A stretch of DNA of 64,000 nucleotides from CBDFLA01 sp965248915 (lineage in GTDB: Bacteria; Pseudomonadota; Alphaproteobacteria; M2410): the NCBI GenBank assembly GCA_965248915.1, contig OZ252216.1, positions 1,674,001 to 1,738,000 of the forward strand, written 5' to 3'. Position 1 is the first letter of the stretch. Every line of letters starts with the position of its first letter. The position numbers were made by a program, and so were the translations under genes. Under the pieces are notes generated by a model that was not told the DNA's origin, searched no databases, and saw only the letters and a list, made by a program, of their open reading frames with translations. This document shows positions 29,751 through 39,535 of this stretch, piece after piece.

Positions 29751-30434
29751 TTACTCGACACTACAGAAGAGATCGTTGCCAGTTCGCTCAACGGCAGCAG
29801 CGCAAACATCCATCCAAAGTGGCATAAGAGACTCTAGCGCGGCTTCGTACCAGCCCTCCAGTTGATCAACTGTGGGTTCACGCTCTGGAACGGTTTCAAT
29901 CGATGGAAGACTCACTTTCAAATCGCAGGCCGAAACTTCGATATCTCCACCTGAGCAGGCCAGAACCCGCAGCATCTTATGTTCCTTAGCCGCCTGACCG
30001 AGTTGTGAGTAAAGATTTTGAATGTCCTTGTTCCATAAGTAGGAATTTATGACAGCTTGGCTTGGCCTCTTTCCGTCCCACTCATCAACACCATTGACCG
30101 GAGAAGGTTCTCGATAGACGCCACTCTCAAAGAGCCTCTCGTAGAACTCGATGTCCGAAGCCTCAACATGATTGCCATCGCCCGATTGGACATAGACCCT
30201 TCCTTGGGATCCATTCTTCATCGCCACAGTTGCCCATGCCGACATGGCACGTTCATTCAAGACCTCAAGACGGCCGACGTCAATTTGCAGGTTGAACAAG
30301 CGGTCTGGGTCTATTGGCCCAGGTTTTGGTTCCTCAGCCTGGATCCAGCCCAAGCGCGCACAGGCTGTCAGGCCCGCCAACAACACGACAAGAGTGAGGC
30401 GACTAATTGACTTCCAAGATGGCGTCACAAACAC
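29751..30434 (-). CDS. Hypothetical lipoprotein
   Basis: A 227-residue protein I do not recognise. Its N-terminus has a short basic region, a hydrophobic core and the lipobox LAGLTAC, so it should be lipidated at Cys25 and sit in the periplasm. The mature part is acidic and soluble with four further cysteines near the C-terminus. The start is a GTG at 30434 that overlaps the aminotransferase 3' end by 32 bases; a GTG two codons later is equally possible. It probably belongs to the transcription unit of the upstream sugar genes. The translational overlap suggests coupling. Confidence 0.72.
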   Translation of the reverse strand: MFVTPSWKSISRLTLVVLLAGLTACARLGWIQAEEPKPGPIDPDRLFNLQIDVGRLEVLNERAMSAWATVAMKNGSQGRVYVQSGDGNHVEASDIEFYERLFESGVYREPSPVNGVDEWDGKRPSQAVINSYLWNKDIQNLYSQLGQAAKEHKMLRVLACSGGDIEVSACDLKVSLPSIETVPEREPTVDQLEGWYEAALESLMPLWMDVCAAAVERTGNDLFCSVE

Positions 30435-31572
30435 GGTGGACCTGAGCCTCTGTCAAATAGGGATGCATGGGCAATGAGAATATCCGCGATGAGACCTCTT
30501 CGCAAACCGGCAATCCACCTTCTGGGCCATAGGCCTTAAACGCGGTGTGTTGATGCAATGGCAAGGTGTAGTAAATGGCCGAAGGGATGTTTTTAGACTT
30601 CAAGTGATTTTGCAAGCGAGATCGATCATCCATATCCCGCGCCAAGGTGGAGAAAAGCCCCCAAGAGCTCTGCACACCTTCTTCGATCTTTGGCAGAGAT
30701 AGACGCTCACCCAAACGCTCAAGATAAATTTGAGCCGCCCGGTCACGGGCGTGCCACTCATCATCAAAGACAGAAAGTTTGACCAATAGGATAGCTGCTT
30801 GCAGTGTATCGATCCGCCCATTGATCCCGACCCGCAAACTTTCTTTGCGTTGATCATCCGTACCGTGGAACCGGATCGATCGCCACAGATCAGCCCGCTC
30901 TTTATCCATGGAGAAGATCGCCCCCGCGTCACCGTAACACCCAAGTGTTTTCGACGGGAAGAAACTCGTGCCGGTGATCGGCGCCAGAGAGCCAACAGAC
31001 TTGCCCTTGTAAGCGCCGCCAAAACTCTGCGCACTGTCGGCCAGAACCAGGAGTCCGTGTGCATTTGCAATTGCGTCAATTGCGGCATAATCCACCGGTA
31101 AGCCAAACAAATCCACAGTCATGATGGCTTTAGGCGTGAGCTCGCCCTTTGCCTTCACGGCATCGATCTGTTGCGACAAATGATTTGGATCCATGTTGAA
31201 TGTACTGACGTCAATGTCGACAAATACCGGCGTGGCACCTGCATGCAAGACAGCATTGGCCGACGCGTTGTAAGTAAAGGACGGAAGAAATACGGCGTCA
31301 CCGTGCCCAATACCCTCACCCACCAACGGTATGATCAGGGCGTCGGTTCCACTGGCGACCCCAACCACATCCGCGGCACCGGTTCGCCTTGCGAGTTCTT
31401 CTTCCAATTGATCGATCTCTGGCCCTGAAATGTAGCGGCCATGCGAAAGGACGGTTTGGATGGCTTCATCTATGCCGTCCTTCAAGAGCGCTTGTTGAGC
31501 CTTCAGGTCAATGAAAGCAATATCAGACGTGTCCGGCTCAGTGCGGACGATAAGGTTGTCCGGTTTATTCAT
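30403..31572 (-). CDS. DegT/DnrJ/EryC1/StrS family aminotransferase
   Basis: PLP-dependent sugar aminotransferase of 389 residues. Lys208 in SFFPSKTLGCYGDAGA is the internal aldimine, with LADSAQSFGG as the cofactor-binding strand and the DLKAQQALLKDGI N-terminus typical of WbpE/WlbC-like enzymes. They transfer an amino group to a 3-keto-UDP-GlcNAc derivative made by a Gfo/Idh oxidoreductase, which is exactly what is encoded 14 bases upstream. Making a 3-amino UDP-sugar for LPS or glycoprotein is the likely role. The usual acetyltransferase partner is not next to it. Confidence 0.92.
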   Translation of the reverse strand: MNKPDNLIVRTEPDTSDIAFIDLKAQQALLKDGIDEAIQTVLSHGRYISGPEIDQLEEELARRTGAADVVGVASGTDALIIPLVGEGIGHGDAVFLPSFTYNASANAVLHAGATPVFVDIDVSTFNMDPNHLSQQIDAVKAKGELTPKAIMTVDLFGLPVDYAAIDAIANAHGLLVLADSAQSFGGAYKGKSVGSLAPITGTSFFPSKTLGCYGDAGAIFSMDKERADLWRSIRFHGTDDQRKESLRVGINGRIDTLQAAILLVKLSVFDDEWHARDRAAQIYLERLGERLSLPKIEEGVQSSWGLFSTLARDMDDRSRLQNHLKSKNIPSAIYYTLPLHQHTAFKAYGPEGGLPVCEEVSSRIFSLPMHPYLTEAQVHRVCDAILEVN

Positions 31573-31586
31573 GGATGTATCCCCAA

Positions 31587-32549
31587 TTAACTTACATGTT
31601 TCGTGGCTTGGCAGGCCTCAATCACACTTAAGGCGGTTGCCAGAGCGCGGCGCGCATCGGCGCCGGTGACAAAGGGTTCAGAGTTTTCACGTGCACTGTT
31701 CACGAAGGACGCGATGGCATAGCCCAAAGGATCATCGGCGACAGAGGGCATTTCGCCGTCTGCGCTTTGGAACACCGGCGTGATGTCCGCCCCAGTAGAG
31801 TTCTTCAGTGTACGGTTAATGAAGTCGATTTCAACCAGGCCATCATCATATTCGATCTTCATGTAGCGCTTGCGTGCATCCGCCATACGGCTGGCGAGCA
31901 GACGCACTTCACAGCCATCGCTCAGCGTGAGGCAAGCATCCACCTCGTCTTCGTGCTCGCCGTGCAGACGTTTTGAAACGGCTTTGACTTTTGTAACCGG
32001 GCTCGGGGCAACTTGATGCACAAGGTCAAGATCGTGGATCATGAGATCTAAGACGACGGACACATCCATGGCTCGCCCAGTAAAGGGACCTGCCCGACAA
32101 CATTCAATACGAAGTGGCGTACGGCGACGTGAGAAGAGACCGAATTCTGTAAACACGAACCGCTCTTGGTGACCGACTTGTAGGACAACGCCTTTGTCTT
32201 CTGCCAATTGCACAAGTTCATCAGCTTCTGCCACGGAGAGCGCAATCGGCTTTTCAACATAAGTATGAAGCCCCGCCTCAATCGCTTGGCGTGCCAGATC
32301 AAAATGGAAACAAGCGGGTGAGGCGATAGACACGAGATCAATCTCATCGATCATCTCAGAAAGATTGGTAACTGCATCGGCCCCCAGCTCAGCGGCCAGT
32401 TTTCCAGCCGCCTCAGCGTCGATATCGGCAATTCCGACCAGCGTGACATTTGGCAGGCCTGCGTATTTTCGGGCGTGCAATCCCCCGAAAAACCCGGCAC
32501 CAACCACACCGGCGCGAACCTCGCGGCTTAAGTCATTGTTATCAGTCAA
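31587..32549 (-). CDS. Gfo/Idh/MocA family oxidoreductase
   Basis: NAD(P)-dependent sugar dehydrogenase of 320 residues. The Rossmann motif GAGFFG is at 17-22, the catalytic-region EKP at 99-101 and the second-domain MIHDLDLVHQ further on, which is typical of WbpB/WlbA-like enzymes acting on UDP-N-acetylglucosaminuronate. The product would be the 3-keto sugar used by the aminotransferase 14 bases downstream. It is the first gene of that pair. Confidence 0.9.
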   Translation of the reverse strand: MTDNNDLSREVRAGVVGAGFFGGLHARKYAGLPNVTLVGIADIDAEAAGKLAAELGADAVTNLSEMIDEIDLVSIASPACFHFDLARQAIEAGLHTYVEKPIALSVAEADELVQLAEDKGVVLQVGHQERFVFTEFGLFSRRRTPLRIECCRAGPFTGRAMDVSVVLDLMIHDLDLVHQVAPSPVTKVKAVSKRLHGEHEDEVDACLTLSDGCEVRLLASRMADARKRYMKIEYDDGLVEIDFINRTLKNSTGADITPVFQSADGEMPSVADDPLGYAIASFVNSARENSEPFVTGADARRALATALSVIEACQATKHVS

Positions 32550-32719
32550 GTTTTTAGCCCACTTCTTGGGTTATCCCATCAATGCTGGAACAGTAACCCA
32601 TCAACCAAGCGGGCACGAATCTGCCCGCGAACGGCTCAATTTAGCCTGTTTGCGGCGCATATTGCGGATGAATTGCCAAGAAGCAAATCAAGGAAGATTA
32701 CAGATCGTGACGAAGGGGC

Positions 32720-32893
32720 TCAGACCTTTGCGTGATAGACCTCGACGTCATTCCCATCTGGGTCGGTGAGGATGAAAATGGTGATCGGATCGACCACCGT
32801 ATAGGGCACTTTGAATGCAACGCCCTTGGCGTCAAGCTCATCATATTTCGCTTTGACATCTTCAGCCAGGATGTGAATGTGTCCGATTTCCAT
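32720..32893 (-). CDS. Short VOC/glyoxalase-fold protein (half-domain, possible remnant)
   Basis: A 57-codon frame reading MEIGHIHILAEDV..., KVPYTVVDPITIFILTDPDG and NDVEVYHAKV. This is the second half of a glyoxalase/bleomycin-resistance (VOC) module, with the metal-side His and Glu strands (GHIHI; VEVYH). A ribosome binding site (GAGAGAGGGG) precedes the ATG. A full VOC protein has twice this length, and in-frame stops lie only about 15 codons upstream. It is therefore either a decayed gene or a half-domain that pairs as a dimer. Confidence 0.55.
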   Translation of the reverse strand: MEIGHIHILAEDVKAKYDELDAKGVAFKVPYTVVDPITIFILTDPDGNDVEVYHAKV

Positions 32894-32950
32894 GGGATCC
32901 CCTCTCTCTTCCGCGCGCTTTCTATCAAGTTATCTCATTTGAGGATTGAA

Positions 32951-34315
32951 TCAAACGTCTGAAGAACCCAATCCTGATCCCTTAGACAGATCTCCAACAA
33001 GTGATTTTTTTGCGGTGAAAACATAGGTCTTACCTTCCTTCAGGCGGCGAAAGAATGATCTCTTATAGAGATCATCAAGGTCGGCACGCGCCGTCAGATA
33101 GCTCACGTCGTGAAAGGCGCTGTGAGAGGCAATCGTGTATAGCGCCCCTGGATGACGAACCGAGTCCTCAAGCAATTGTATTTGTCGATGATTCAAATCG
33201 ACTTTGAGACCGGTGCGCTCAAGACTCTTCTTAAGGGATTCGATATCGAGCGCACGTTTTGCGAGGTAGGCTTTTAGTTCATTCAGCAAGGATTCCAACA
33301 CATCGAGCTGATGAAGAATAAAGTAGGTTAGGTCATCGTCATCTGTCTCGGTGTAAAGAAACGCTTGGCCATACTTGGTCGGTGCACGACGCAGGGCATT
33401 TGAGATCGAGACATACTCTAAAACCCAATATCCAGATCGCAACGCCGACCAATAGAATAGTGCTCTCGCGGTTCTGCCATTTCCATCGACGAATGGATGG
33501 ATGTGTGCCAGCATAAAGTGAATGATGATTGCCCTGACGATTGGGTGGACAAAAGGACTTGTGTCATCCCCTTGATTTGCGAAAGCACACAATTCCTCAA
33601 TTCGATCGCCAATCTCACTTGCATCTGGTGGAACATGAAGTACTTCCGATGTCGAATTCTCGATAACATCGACATTATGTGTCGCGTCGCGAAATGCACC
33701 TTCGAGTGCCGCATCTTCGAGAGTTCTTTCGGTGACAATCTTGTGGATTTGAAGGATGAGTTCGGGCGTTAGATCTTGGTCCGTTTCTCCGCGGATGAAT
33801 TGAATGGCATTGTAGTTGTTGAGAACCATCCTCTCACTTTCATCCACCGGTTCGCGGCGTTCTCGAATGATCTCTTTAGCGGCTTGCCGCGTTGTCGCAG
33901 CTCCCTCCAACACAGAACTGCTATAGGCCTCTTCGATGAGGGAACGAACGAGGTAACGGGATTGGGTGTTTTTGTTGATGACCGCTTCATCGGTAGAGAT
34001 GTGGCCTGCGGCGCGGCGGTCGATGAAGTGCAGCGCTTTTCGAATAGGGTCCACATCGACATATCCAAACGTTTTGCTTTTGCTGCTCGTGAGTTCGAAG
34101 CGCAGGAAGTTGGATTTACGCGCGAGTCTCATACCCGCCCAGACTTCCTCAACGGTCAGCCCTTCGGGCGGCGGGCGATGTCTAAGCTGATCCCAATGGA
34201 GGTAGCGGCCTTTGGCGTCAAGCGGCCCCTTCTGCATCAAGGTACGGAAACGTCCCTGAGTGAGAAACTCTTTGGGGAGAGACATCTGGCCTGGCGGTTT
34301 TTGTGGTATCTTCAT
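32951..34315 (-). CDS. Fic family protein (AMP-transferase type)
   Basis: The 454-residue protein is predicted to AMPylate target proteins. The catalytic loop HPFVDGNGR (His273 to Arg281) is complete. An inhibitory helix motif S-x-x-x-E-G (SSVLEG, 133-138) lies N-terminal to the Fic core, making it a self-inhibited class II Fic with Glu137 expected to block ATP gamma-phosphate binding. A winged-helix C-terminus follows (RHPGALYTIAS, YLTARADLDDL), as in the common Fic-wHTH bacterial proteins. No Fic antitoxin gene adjoins. The 5' flank (34316-34400) is strikingly AT-rich compared with its surroundings, which may mark transfer. Confidence 0.92.
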   Translation of the reverse strand: MKIPQKPPGQMSLPKEFLTQGRFRTLMQKGPLDAKGRYLHWDQLRHRPPPEGLTVEEVWAGMRLARKSNFLRFELTSSKSKTFGYVDVDPIRKALHFIDRRAAGHISTDEAVINKNTQSRYLVRSLIEEAYSSSVLEGAATTRQAAKEIIRERREPVDESERMVLNNYNAIQFIRGETDQDLTPELILQIHKIVTERTLEDAALEGAFRDATHNVDVIENSTSEVLHVPPDASEIGDRIEELCAFANQGDDTSPFVHPIVRAIIIHFMLAHIHPFVDGNGRTARALFYWSALRSGYWVLEYVSISNALRRAPTKYGQAFLYTETDDDDLTYFILHQLDVLESLLNELKAYLAKRALDIESLKKSLERTGLKVDLNHRQIQLLEDSVRHPGALYTIASHSAFHDVSYLTARADLDDLYKRSFFRRLKEGKTYVFTAKKSLVGDLSKGSGLGSSDV

Positions 34316-34472
34316 ATCATATATAGACTACAAAATATTATAAATGAAAACAACATAATGTTATTTATCTAGCAATATCAAGATAATAGAACATTTCATT
34401 TTAAAAAAGAAGGGGAAGGAGTTGGCAGGACTTCCCCATCATCTTATATCTTTCGAGGCCTTAAAATATTGG

Positions 34473-37400
34473 TCAATGAAAATCATGGGACGGCGGCAGG
34501 ATAAGTGCAGCTCTTTGTGCTTTTGCCGACATTTTCTCTGCTTGCACATCCGCCGGATCTCTCGGTGGGTGTTGGAAGGCATCACCTGCCCCAAGAGTTT
34601 CATCCATGTCATCATAGTCTTGTGACAGAGCCGCGAGTTCTCCGCTGAGATCCTCAATGCGATCCGCCACAATGTGAATCACAATGCCTTCCTTTTGGAT
34701 CCGTCCATGCACCCCAAAAAGTCGGGATCCCAAGATCACCGGACGGTATTTCTCAAACACCTTCGGCCAGATCACAATATTGGAAATCCCCGTCTCATCC
34801 TCAAGCGTGGCAAAGATCACCCCGCTCGCACTCCCCGGTCGTTGCCGCACCAAAACCAGACCCGCCACCGAAAGACGCTTCCCATCTGGCACATCCGGCA
34901 GGCGGTCATTTGGTGTAACCCGGCGCGCATCAAGCTTATCGCGCAAGAAACTCAAAGGATGCGCTTTCAAAGACAGGCGTAGATGTTTGTAGTCATGCAC
35001 CACATGTTCCCCAAGCGCCATGCTTGGCAAAGCGACTTTGGGTTCGTGCCCCATGGTCGATGGATCGGCAAAGAGTGGCAAAGGATCAGGACCAAGCGCC
35101 TTCACCGCCCATAGGGCTGCGCGCCGATCAAGCCCAATCGACCGGAAACAATCCGCATGGGCCAACCGCTCAAGAATGCGCGGGCTGAGGCCCGTTCGGG
35201 ACCAAAGGTCACGCACGCTGTCGTAACCCTGTTCCGGGCGCGCGCTCAAAAGACACTCCGCACTGTCTTCATGAAACCCTTTGATCTGACGAAAGCCAAG
35301 GCGCACCGCCCAGCGATTGCCGCCTTCATGGGTCGGTGCCGCAGGTGTTTGTGCCAAAGGTTCTAAGAGCGCGTCCCAAGTCGACCGATTAACATCGACG
35401 GTGCGAACCTCAACCCCGTGATCCCGTGCATCGCGCACCAACTGCGCCGGTGCGTAAAATCCTAACGGTTGCGCATTAAGGATGGCGCACAGAAACACAT
35501 CCGGATAATGGCATTTGATCCACGACGACACATAGACCAACAATGAGAAGCTTGCTGAATGACTTTCCGGAAAGCCGTATTCGCCAAACCCTTCAATCTG
35601 TTTGAAACAACGCTCCGCAAACTCGCGTTCATAGCCTCGCGCCACCATGCCTTCGACAAGTTTGATCCCAAACGTGTGGATCGTCCCGACTTTACGGAAG
35701 GTCGCCATAGCGCGCCGCAACTTGTCAGATTCAGACGGTGTAAATCCTGCCGCTACGATGGCGATCTTCATGGCCTGTTCTTGAAAGAGTGGCACACCAA
35801 GCGTTTTGCCTAAAACCTCTTCCAACTCTTTTGAGGGGAACTCGACCTTCTCTTCACCAGACCGCCGCCGCAAATAAGGATGCACCATATCCCCTTGGAT
35901 CGGGCCCGGTCGCACAATCGCCACCTCAATCACAAGGTCATAAAAGCAGCGCGGCTTGAGGCGCGGGAGCATCGACATCTGCGCCCGGCTTTCAACTTGG
36001 AACACCCCAACCGAGTCCGCTTCGCAGAGCATGTCGTAGACCCGTGGATCTTCCTTCGGCAAAGTCGCCAGATCATACTCAAGGTCGTAATGCTCTTTGA
36101 AAAGGGAGAACGACTTGGCAATGCAGGTAAGCATGCCCAAAGCCAAAACATCCACTTTCAAAATACCGAGCGCGTCGAGATCGTCCTTGTCCCACTCCAC
36201 GAAAGTCCGGTCCGGCATCGCCGCATTGGCAATCGGCACCACTTCTGATAGCGCCCCACGGGTAATGACAAACCCGCCCACATGTTGTGACAAGTGGCGT
36301 GGGAACCCAATGAGCTGACGGGTCAACTCCATCGCCAACATCAGATTGTGGTCGGTGGGATCGAGACCAATCTCGCGGATCTGCGCTTCATCGACGCCGC
36401 CTGAATGCCATCCCCATATCGTATCCGCAAGCGCCCCCACCATATCAAGGGAAAGTCCCATGGCCTTGCCCACCTCACGCACCGCACTCTTGGTTCGGTA
36501 AGTGATGACCGTTGCCGCAATGCCGGCGCGGTGGCGGCCATATTTCTCATAGATATATTGGATGACCTCTTCGCGGCGCTCATGCTCGAAATCCACATCG
36601 ATGTCCGGCGGCTCGTTTCGCTCTGCCGACACGAAACGTTCGAAGAGCAAATCAATCTGCATCGGATCAACCGAGGTAATACCCAGGCAGTAACACACCA
36701 CCGAATTGGCCGCCGACCCCCGCCCCTGACACAGGATGCCTTGGTTCCGAGCAAACCGCACCATGTCGTAAACGGTGAGGAAATAGGGTGCGTAGTTCAG
36801 CTCATCGATCAAATCAAGCTCATGCGCGATAGCTTGGCGCACACGGTCTGGAACCCCGTCTGGAAAGCGACCGCGTACCCCTTCCCAGGTGAGGTGCACG
36901 AGTTCCCCTTGCGGTGTTCCCCCTTCACCCAGAACCTCGTCTGGATATTCATAGGCCAATTCATCGAGGGAGAACGTGACACGGCCCGCGATCTCAATCG
37001 TGCGTGCAAGAGCATCCGGAAAATATTGAAACAGCCGCCCCATCTCTTGTGGTGGCTTGAGATGTCGCTCCGCATTGGCCAGAAGAAGTTTACCGGCCTT
37101 TGAAATTGTCGTGTGTTCACGAATGCACGTCACCACATCTTGCAATGGGCGCCGCGAGGGATCGTGATAAAGCACATCGTTGATTGCGACCGTAGGCACC
37201 CCAACCTCGCGCGCGAGCCCGTCGAGCGCCGTCAATCGTTTCAGGTCATCGCCGTGATAGAGATAGGACAGGGCAAGATAGGTGTTGTCACGAAACGCCT
37301 CACGTAACCGCCCAAGATGGGCACGAAAGCGACCGGTGATCTCCTCACCTGGAAGCACAATAAAGATCTGCCCTTCCCCAAAGCTCAAAATGTCCTCGAT

Positions 37401-37739
37401 AGAGAGATAACACTCTCCCTTGGGCGCACGTCGATTGCCTTGCGTGAGGAGTTGCGACAGTCGCCCATATGCGGCCCGATTGGTCGGGTAACAGATGACA
37501 TGAAAGTCATCTTCCGTGACCAACCGTGCGCCGACCAGGAGTTGAAGCCCCACATCTTTCGCCGCCGTATGCGCCCGCACCACACCGGCGAGCGTATTGC
37601 GATCGGCAATGCCTATCGCCTTGTGACCCAACATATTGGCGGTGAGCACCAACTCATCCCCATGCGACGCCCCGCGCAGGAACGAGAAGTTCGACTGCAC
37701 CGAAAGTTCGGCATATGGAGGTATCGTGGTCATCGTCAC
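34473..37739 (-). CDS. dnaE2: Error-prone DNA polymerase DnaE2 (ImuC)
   Basis: C-family polymerase alpha paralogue that carries out translesion synthesis in the SOS response, 1088 residues. It starts with a PHP domain (YAELSVQSNFSFLRGASHGDE). The palm contains the catalytic DIDVDFEHERR, and the C-terminal OB domain includes SVAGLVLVRQRPGS. It is distinguished from the replicative DnaE by its shorter length and by linkage to imuA and imuB. Its ATG overlaps the imuB stop (ATGA), so it is the last gene of the SOS-controlled imuA-imuB-dnaE2 operon. Confidence 0.96.
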   Translation of the reverse strand: MTMTTIPPYAELSVQSNFSFLRGASHGDELVLTANMLGHKAIGIADRNTLAGVVRAHTAAKDVGLQLLVGARLVTEDDFHVICYPTNRAAYGRLSQLLTQGNRRAPKGECYLSIEDILSFGEGQIFIVLPGEEITGRFRAHLGRLREAFRDNTYLALSYLYHGDDLKRLTALDGLAREVGVPTVAINDVLYHDPSRRPLQDVVTCIREHTTISKAGKLLLANAERHLKPPQEMGRLFQYFPDALARTIEIAGRVTFSLDELAYEYPDEVLGEGGTPQGELVHLTWEGVRGRFPDGVPDRVRQAIAHELDLIDELNYAPYFLTVYDMVRFARNQGILCQGRGSAANSVVCYCLGITSVDPMQIDLLFERFVSAERNEPPDIDVDFEHERREEVIQYIYEKYGRHRAGIAATVITYRTKSAVREVGKAMGLSLDMVGALADTIWGWHSGGVDEAQIREIGLDPTDHNLMLAMELTRQLIGFPRHLSQHVGGFVITRGALSEVVPIANAAMPDRTFVEWDKDDLDALGILKVDVLALGMLTCIAKSFSLFKEHYDLEYDLATLPKEDPRVYDMLCEADSVGVFQVESRAQMSMLPRLKPRCFYDLVIEVAIVRPGPIQGDMVHPYLRRRSGEEKVEFPSKELEEVLGKTLGVPLFQEQAMKIAIVAAGFTPSESDKLRRAMATFRKVGTIHTFGIKLVEGMVARGYEREFAERCFKQIEGFGEYGFPESHSASFSLLVYVSSWIKCHYPDVFLCAILNAQPLGFYAPAQLVRDARDHGVEVRTVDVNRSTWDALLEPLAQTPAAPTHEGGNRWAVRLGFRQIKGFHEDSAECLLSARPEQGYDSVRDLWSRTGLSPRILERLAHADCFRSIGLDRRAALWAVKALGPDPLPLFADPSTMGHEPKVALPSMALGEHVVHDYKHLRLSLKAHPLSFLRDKLDARRVTPNDRLPDVPDGKRLSVAGLVLVRQRPGSASGVIFATLEDETGISNIVIWPKVFEKYRPVILGSRLFGVHGRIQKEGIVIHIVADRIEDLSGELAALSQDYDDMDETLGAGDAFQHPPRDPADVQAEKMSAKAQRAALILPPSHDFH

Positions 37740-39535
37740 CCCTCACTCGAAACACCGTCATGCTTCGACCTCTCCCAAGGGAGAGGTTTAGCTTCACCCA
37801 AAAACACCGTGAGATGGCCACTGGCTCCCTCGAAGATATCGCCAGAGCTTCCAACATACCAACGTGGACTTGTTGTCTCACGCTCATAAAGCCCGTCGCG
37901 ATAAAGCCAAAAACGGCGCCCCTCTTCATCTTCCACCTGAAAATAATCCCGCGTCCGACCACCCCCGCCGGTCAGTTCTGTCGACTGCCACCATTCCGGT
38001 GCCACCCGCTCTGGTCCTTGGCTCCGCGCCACGCGGTAGGTCATCTTGCGCCAAGAAAATACCCGCGGAGGCCCCTCTGGTACTTCCGCCACTACATCAA
38101 CAGGCTCAGCAGATCGCAGGATCGAAAGCGGCCGCAACGTGGTCTCATTGGCAGCACCTCCCCAGCCCTCGCTCTCACTCTTTGCCCCTTGCATTGCCAT
38201 CACCGGCAACGCCGCCATAGCACGCTCAGGAATATGGCTGTCGCGCGGCGCATAACGATAAACCTGTTGAGGGCCAAGGCGATTGCCAAGTCGGTCCATC
38301 AGCACAGTAAGTTCCGGTGGAAGTTTTGGGTAAGATTTGCGCGGAAGGGTCTTATTCGGCGTTTTTTCTTCTTCCTTGCGCTCATCCCCACGCGCCGCCA
38401 CTTCACTGACCATGGCCTGCACCTGGCTTACCTCTTCGGTCACGAGAGCGGTCAGGCCCAAAGCGTCAATACCGAACCCCGCATCAAAATCTTGATGCAG
38501 TCGGTCAAGCTTTTCAGAAAACAAACGCATCATATGGGCCACATCGCAACAAGGCGCAGACGTACCCACCGCAAGACGCATCACTTCGCCGTCAACCCGG
38601 TAGAGCAAAGCCAGTAACCGCCGGGCCCCTTTTCGGTCACGCACAAATTGCGTCACAAGTTCACCGGCCAATCGGCTTAACCCTTCCAAGACATCTTCGT
38701 GTCGCGAAATCGGTTCAGCCAAGGTTTTCTTCACCCGGTAGGGAACCATAGGCGCATGCGGCGAAACCGGCTCCTCATCAATACCAAGCGCTTGATCAAG
38801 CCGGTGCGCCACATCGGTCCCAAACCGCGCCGTTAAAGGCGCTCGGTCCAACTCGATGAGCTGGTGGATTTTTTTAAGGCCAAGTGCATCAAGCTCCTCC
38901 ACGATATCAGGAGCAAGACGCAGGGCCTGAACCGGCAGACCTTCAATGGCTTGCTGCTGTTCCCCGGAGCCCGCGATGCGAAAGTCCGACAGGCGTGCAG
39001 AAAAATGAGCCAACGCCCACGCCGCCCCTAAAGAATCCGCGAGGCCCACCCGCGCTTCAATATCAAACCGACGCAAACGCTTGACGAGGTCTTTGAGCAT
39101 CGCCTCTTCACCGCCAAAGAGATGCGCACATCCCGTCACATCAAGGAGCACCCCATCTGTGCCGTTGTGCCCGGTGGCAGGCGCTGTCCATGGACTGTAA
39201 CGGCTGAGCCAATCGCTCAAGGATTTAAGCGCTGTCGCATCTGCCTCTGCATCGGCATCTTGAATATGAAGATCTGGATAGAGGGCACGCGCATCAGCGA
39301 GCAATTGCCCAACAAAAATACCTTGCGCTTCGGCCACCGCATTCAAAGCCGCAACACGCATACCGCCCACTGTCGACGCGGTCAGAACGAAAGGTTCATT
39401 ACGCAACCTGTGCGCTGATGAACCTTGCGTGCTCGAAAGCGATGATGTCGCCGACTTGCCCGTCGCCCATTCCAACGTCCGGCAAAACCGGTCTGTCGGC
39501 CAACGGGGCAGCCAAACGAAAACGATGCGCCGCAT
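37736..39535 (-). CDS. imuB: ImuB, Y-family polymerase-like mutasome hub
   Basis: A 599-residue protein resembling a Y-family polymerase but lacking the catalytic acids: the N-terminus reads MRRIVFVWLPRWPTDR, not the DxDxFFxxVE of active enzymes. In characterised systems ImuB binds the beta clamp and recruits ImuA and DnaE2 for induced mutagenesis. The ATG at 39535 lies inside imuA, giving a 137-base overlap in another frame; upstream starts would add non-homologous sequence. The C-terminal third holds the ImuB-C region rich in proline and tryptophan. Co-expressed with dnaE2. Confidence 0.93.
   Translation of the reverse strand: MRRIVFVWLPRWPTDRFCRTLEWATGKSATSSLSSTQGSSAHRLRNEPFVLTASTVGGMRVAALNAVAEAQGIFVGQLLADARALYPDLHIQDADAEADATALKSLSDWLSRYSPWTAPATGHNGTDGVLLDVTGCAHLFGGEEAMLKDLVKRLRRFDIEARVGLADSLGAAWALAHFSARLSDFRIAGSGEQQQAIEGLPVQALRLAPDIVEELDALGLKKIHQLIELDRAPLTARFGTDVAHRLDQALGIDEEPVSPHAPMVPYRVKKTLAEPISRHEDVLEGLSRLAGELVTQFVRDRKGARRLLALLYRVDGEVMRLAVGTSAPCCDVAHMMRLFSEKLDRLHQDFDAGFGIDALGLTALVTEEVSQVQAMVSEVAARGDERKEEEKTPNKTLPRKSYPKLPPELTVLMDRLGNRLGPQQVYRYAPRDSHIPERAMAALPVMAMQGAKSESEGWGGAANETTLRPLSILRSAEPVDVVAEVPEGPPRVFSWRKMTYRVARSQGPERVAPEWWQSTELTGGGGRTRDYFQVEDEEGRRFWLYRDGLYERETTSPRWYVGSSGDIFEGASGHLTVFLGEAKPLPWERSKHDGVSSEG

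Noticed and set aside
34316..34472. Possible small RNA or gene in the AT-rich gap upstream of the Fic gene
   Set aside because: I see no terminator or conserved structure; only short palindromes such as AACATAATGTT that are expected in AT-rich DNA.
36405..37103. Plus-strand frame of 232 codons over dnaE2, and similar ones at 37715-38617 and 33776-34372
   Set aside because: All are mirrors of strongly conserved genes on the other strand and give low-complexity, Arg/His/Pro-rich proteins without known domains.
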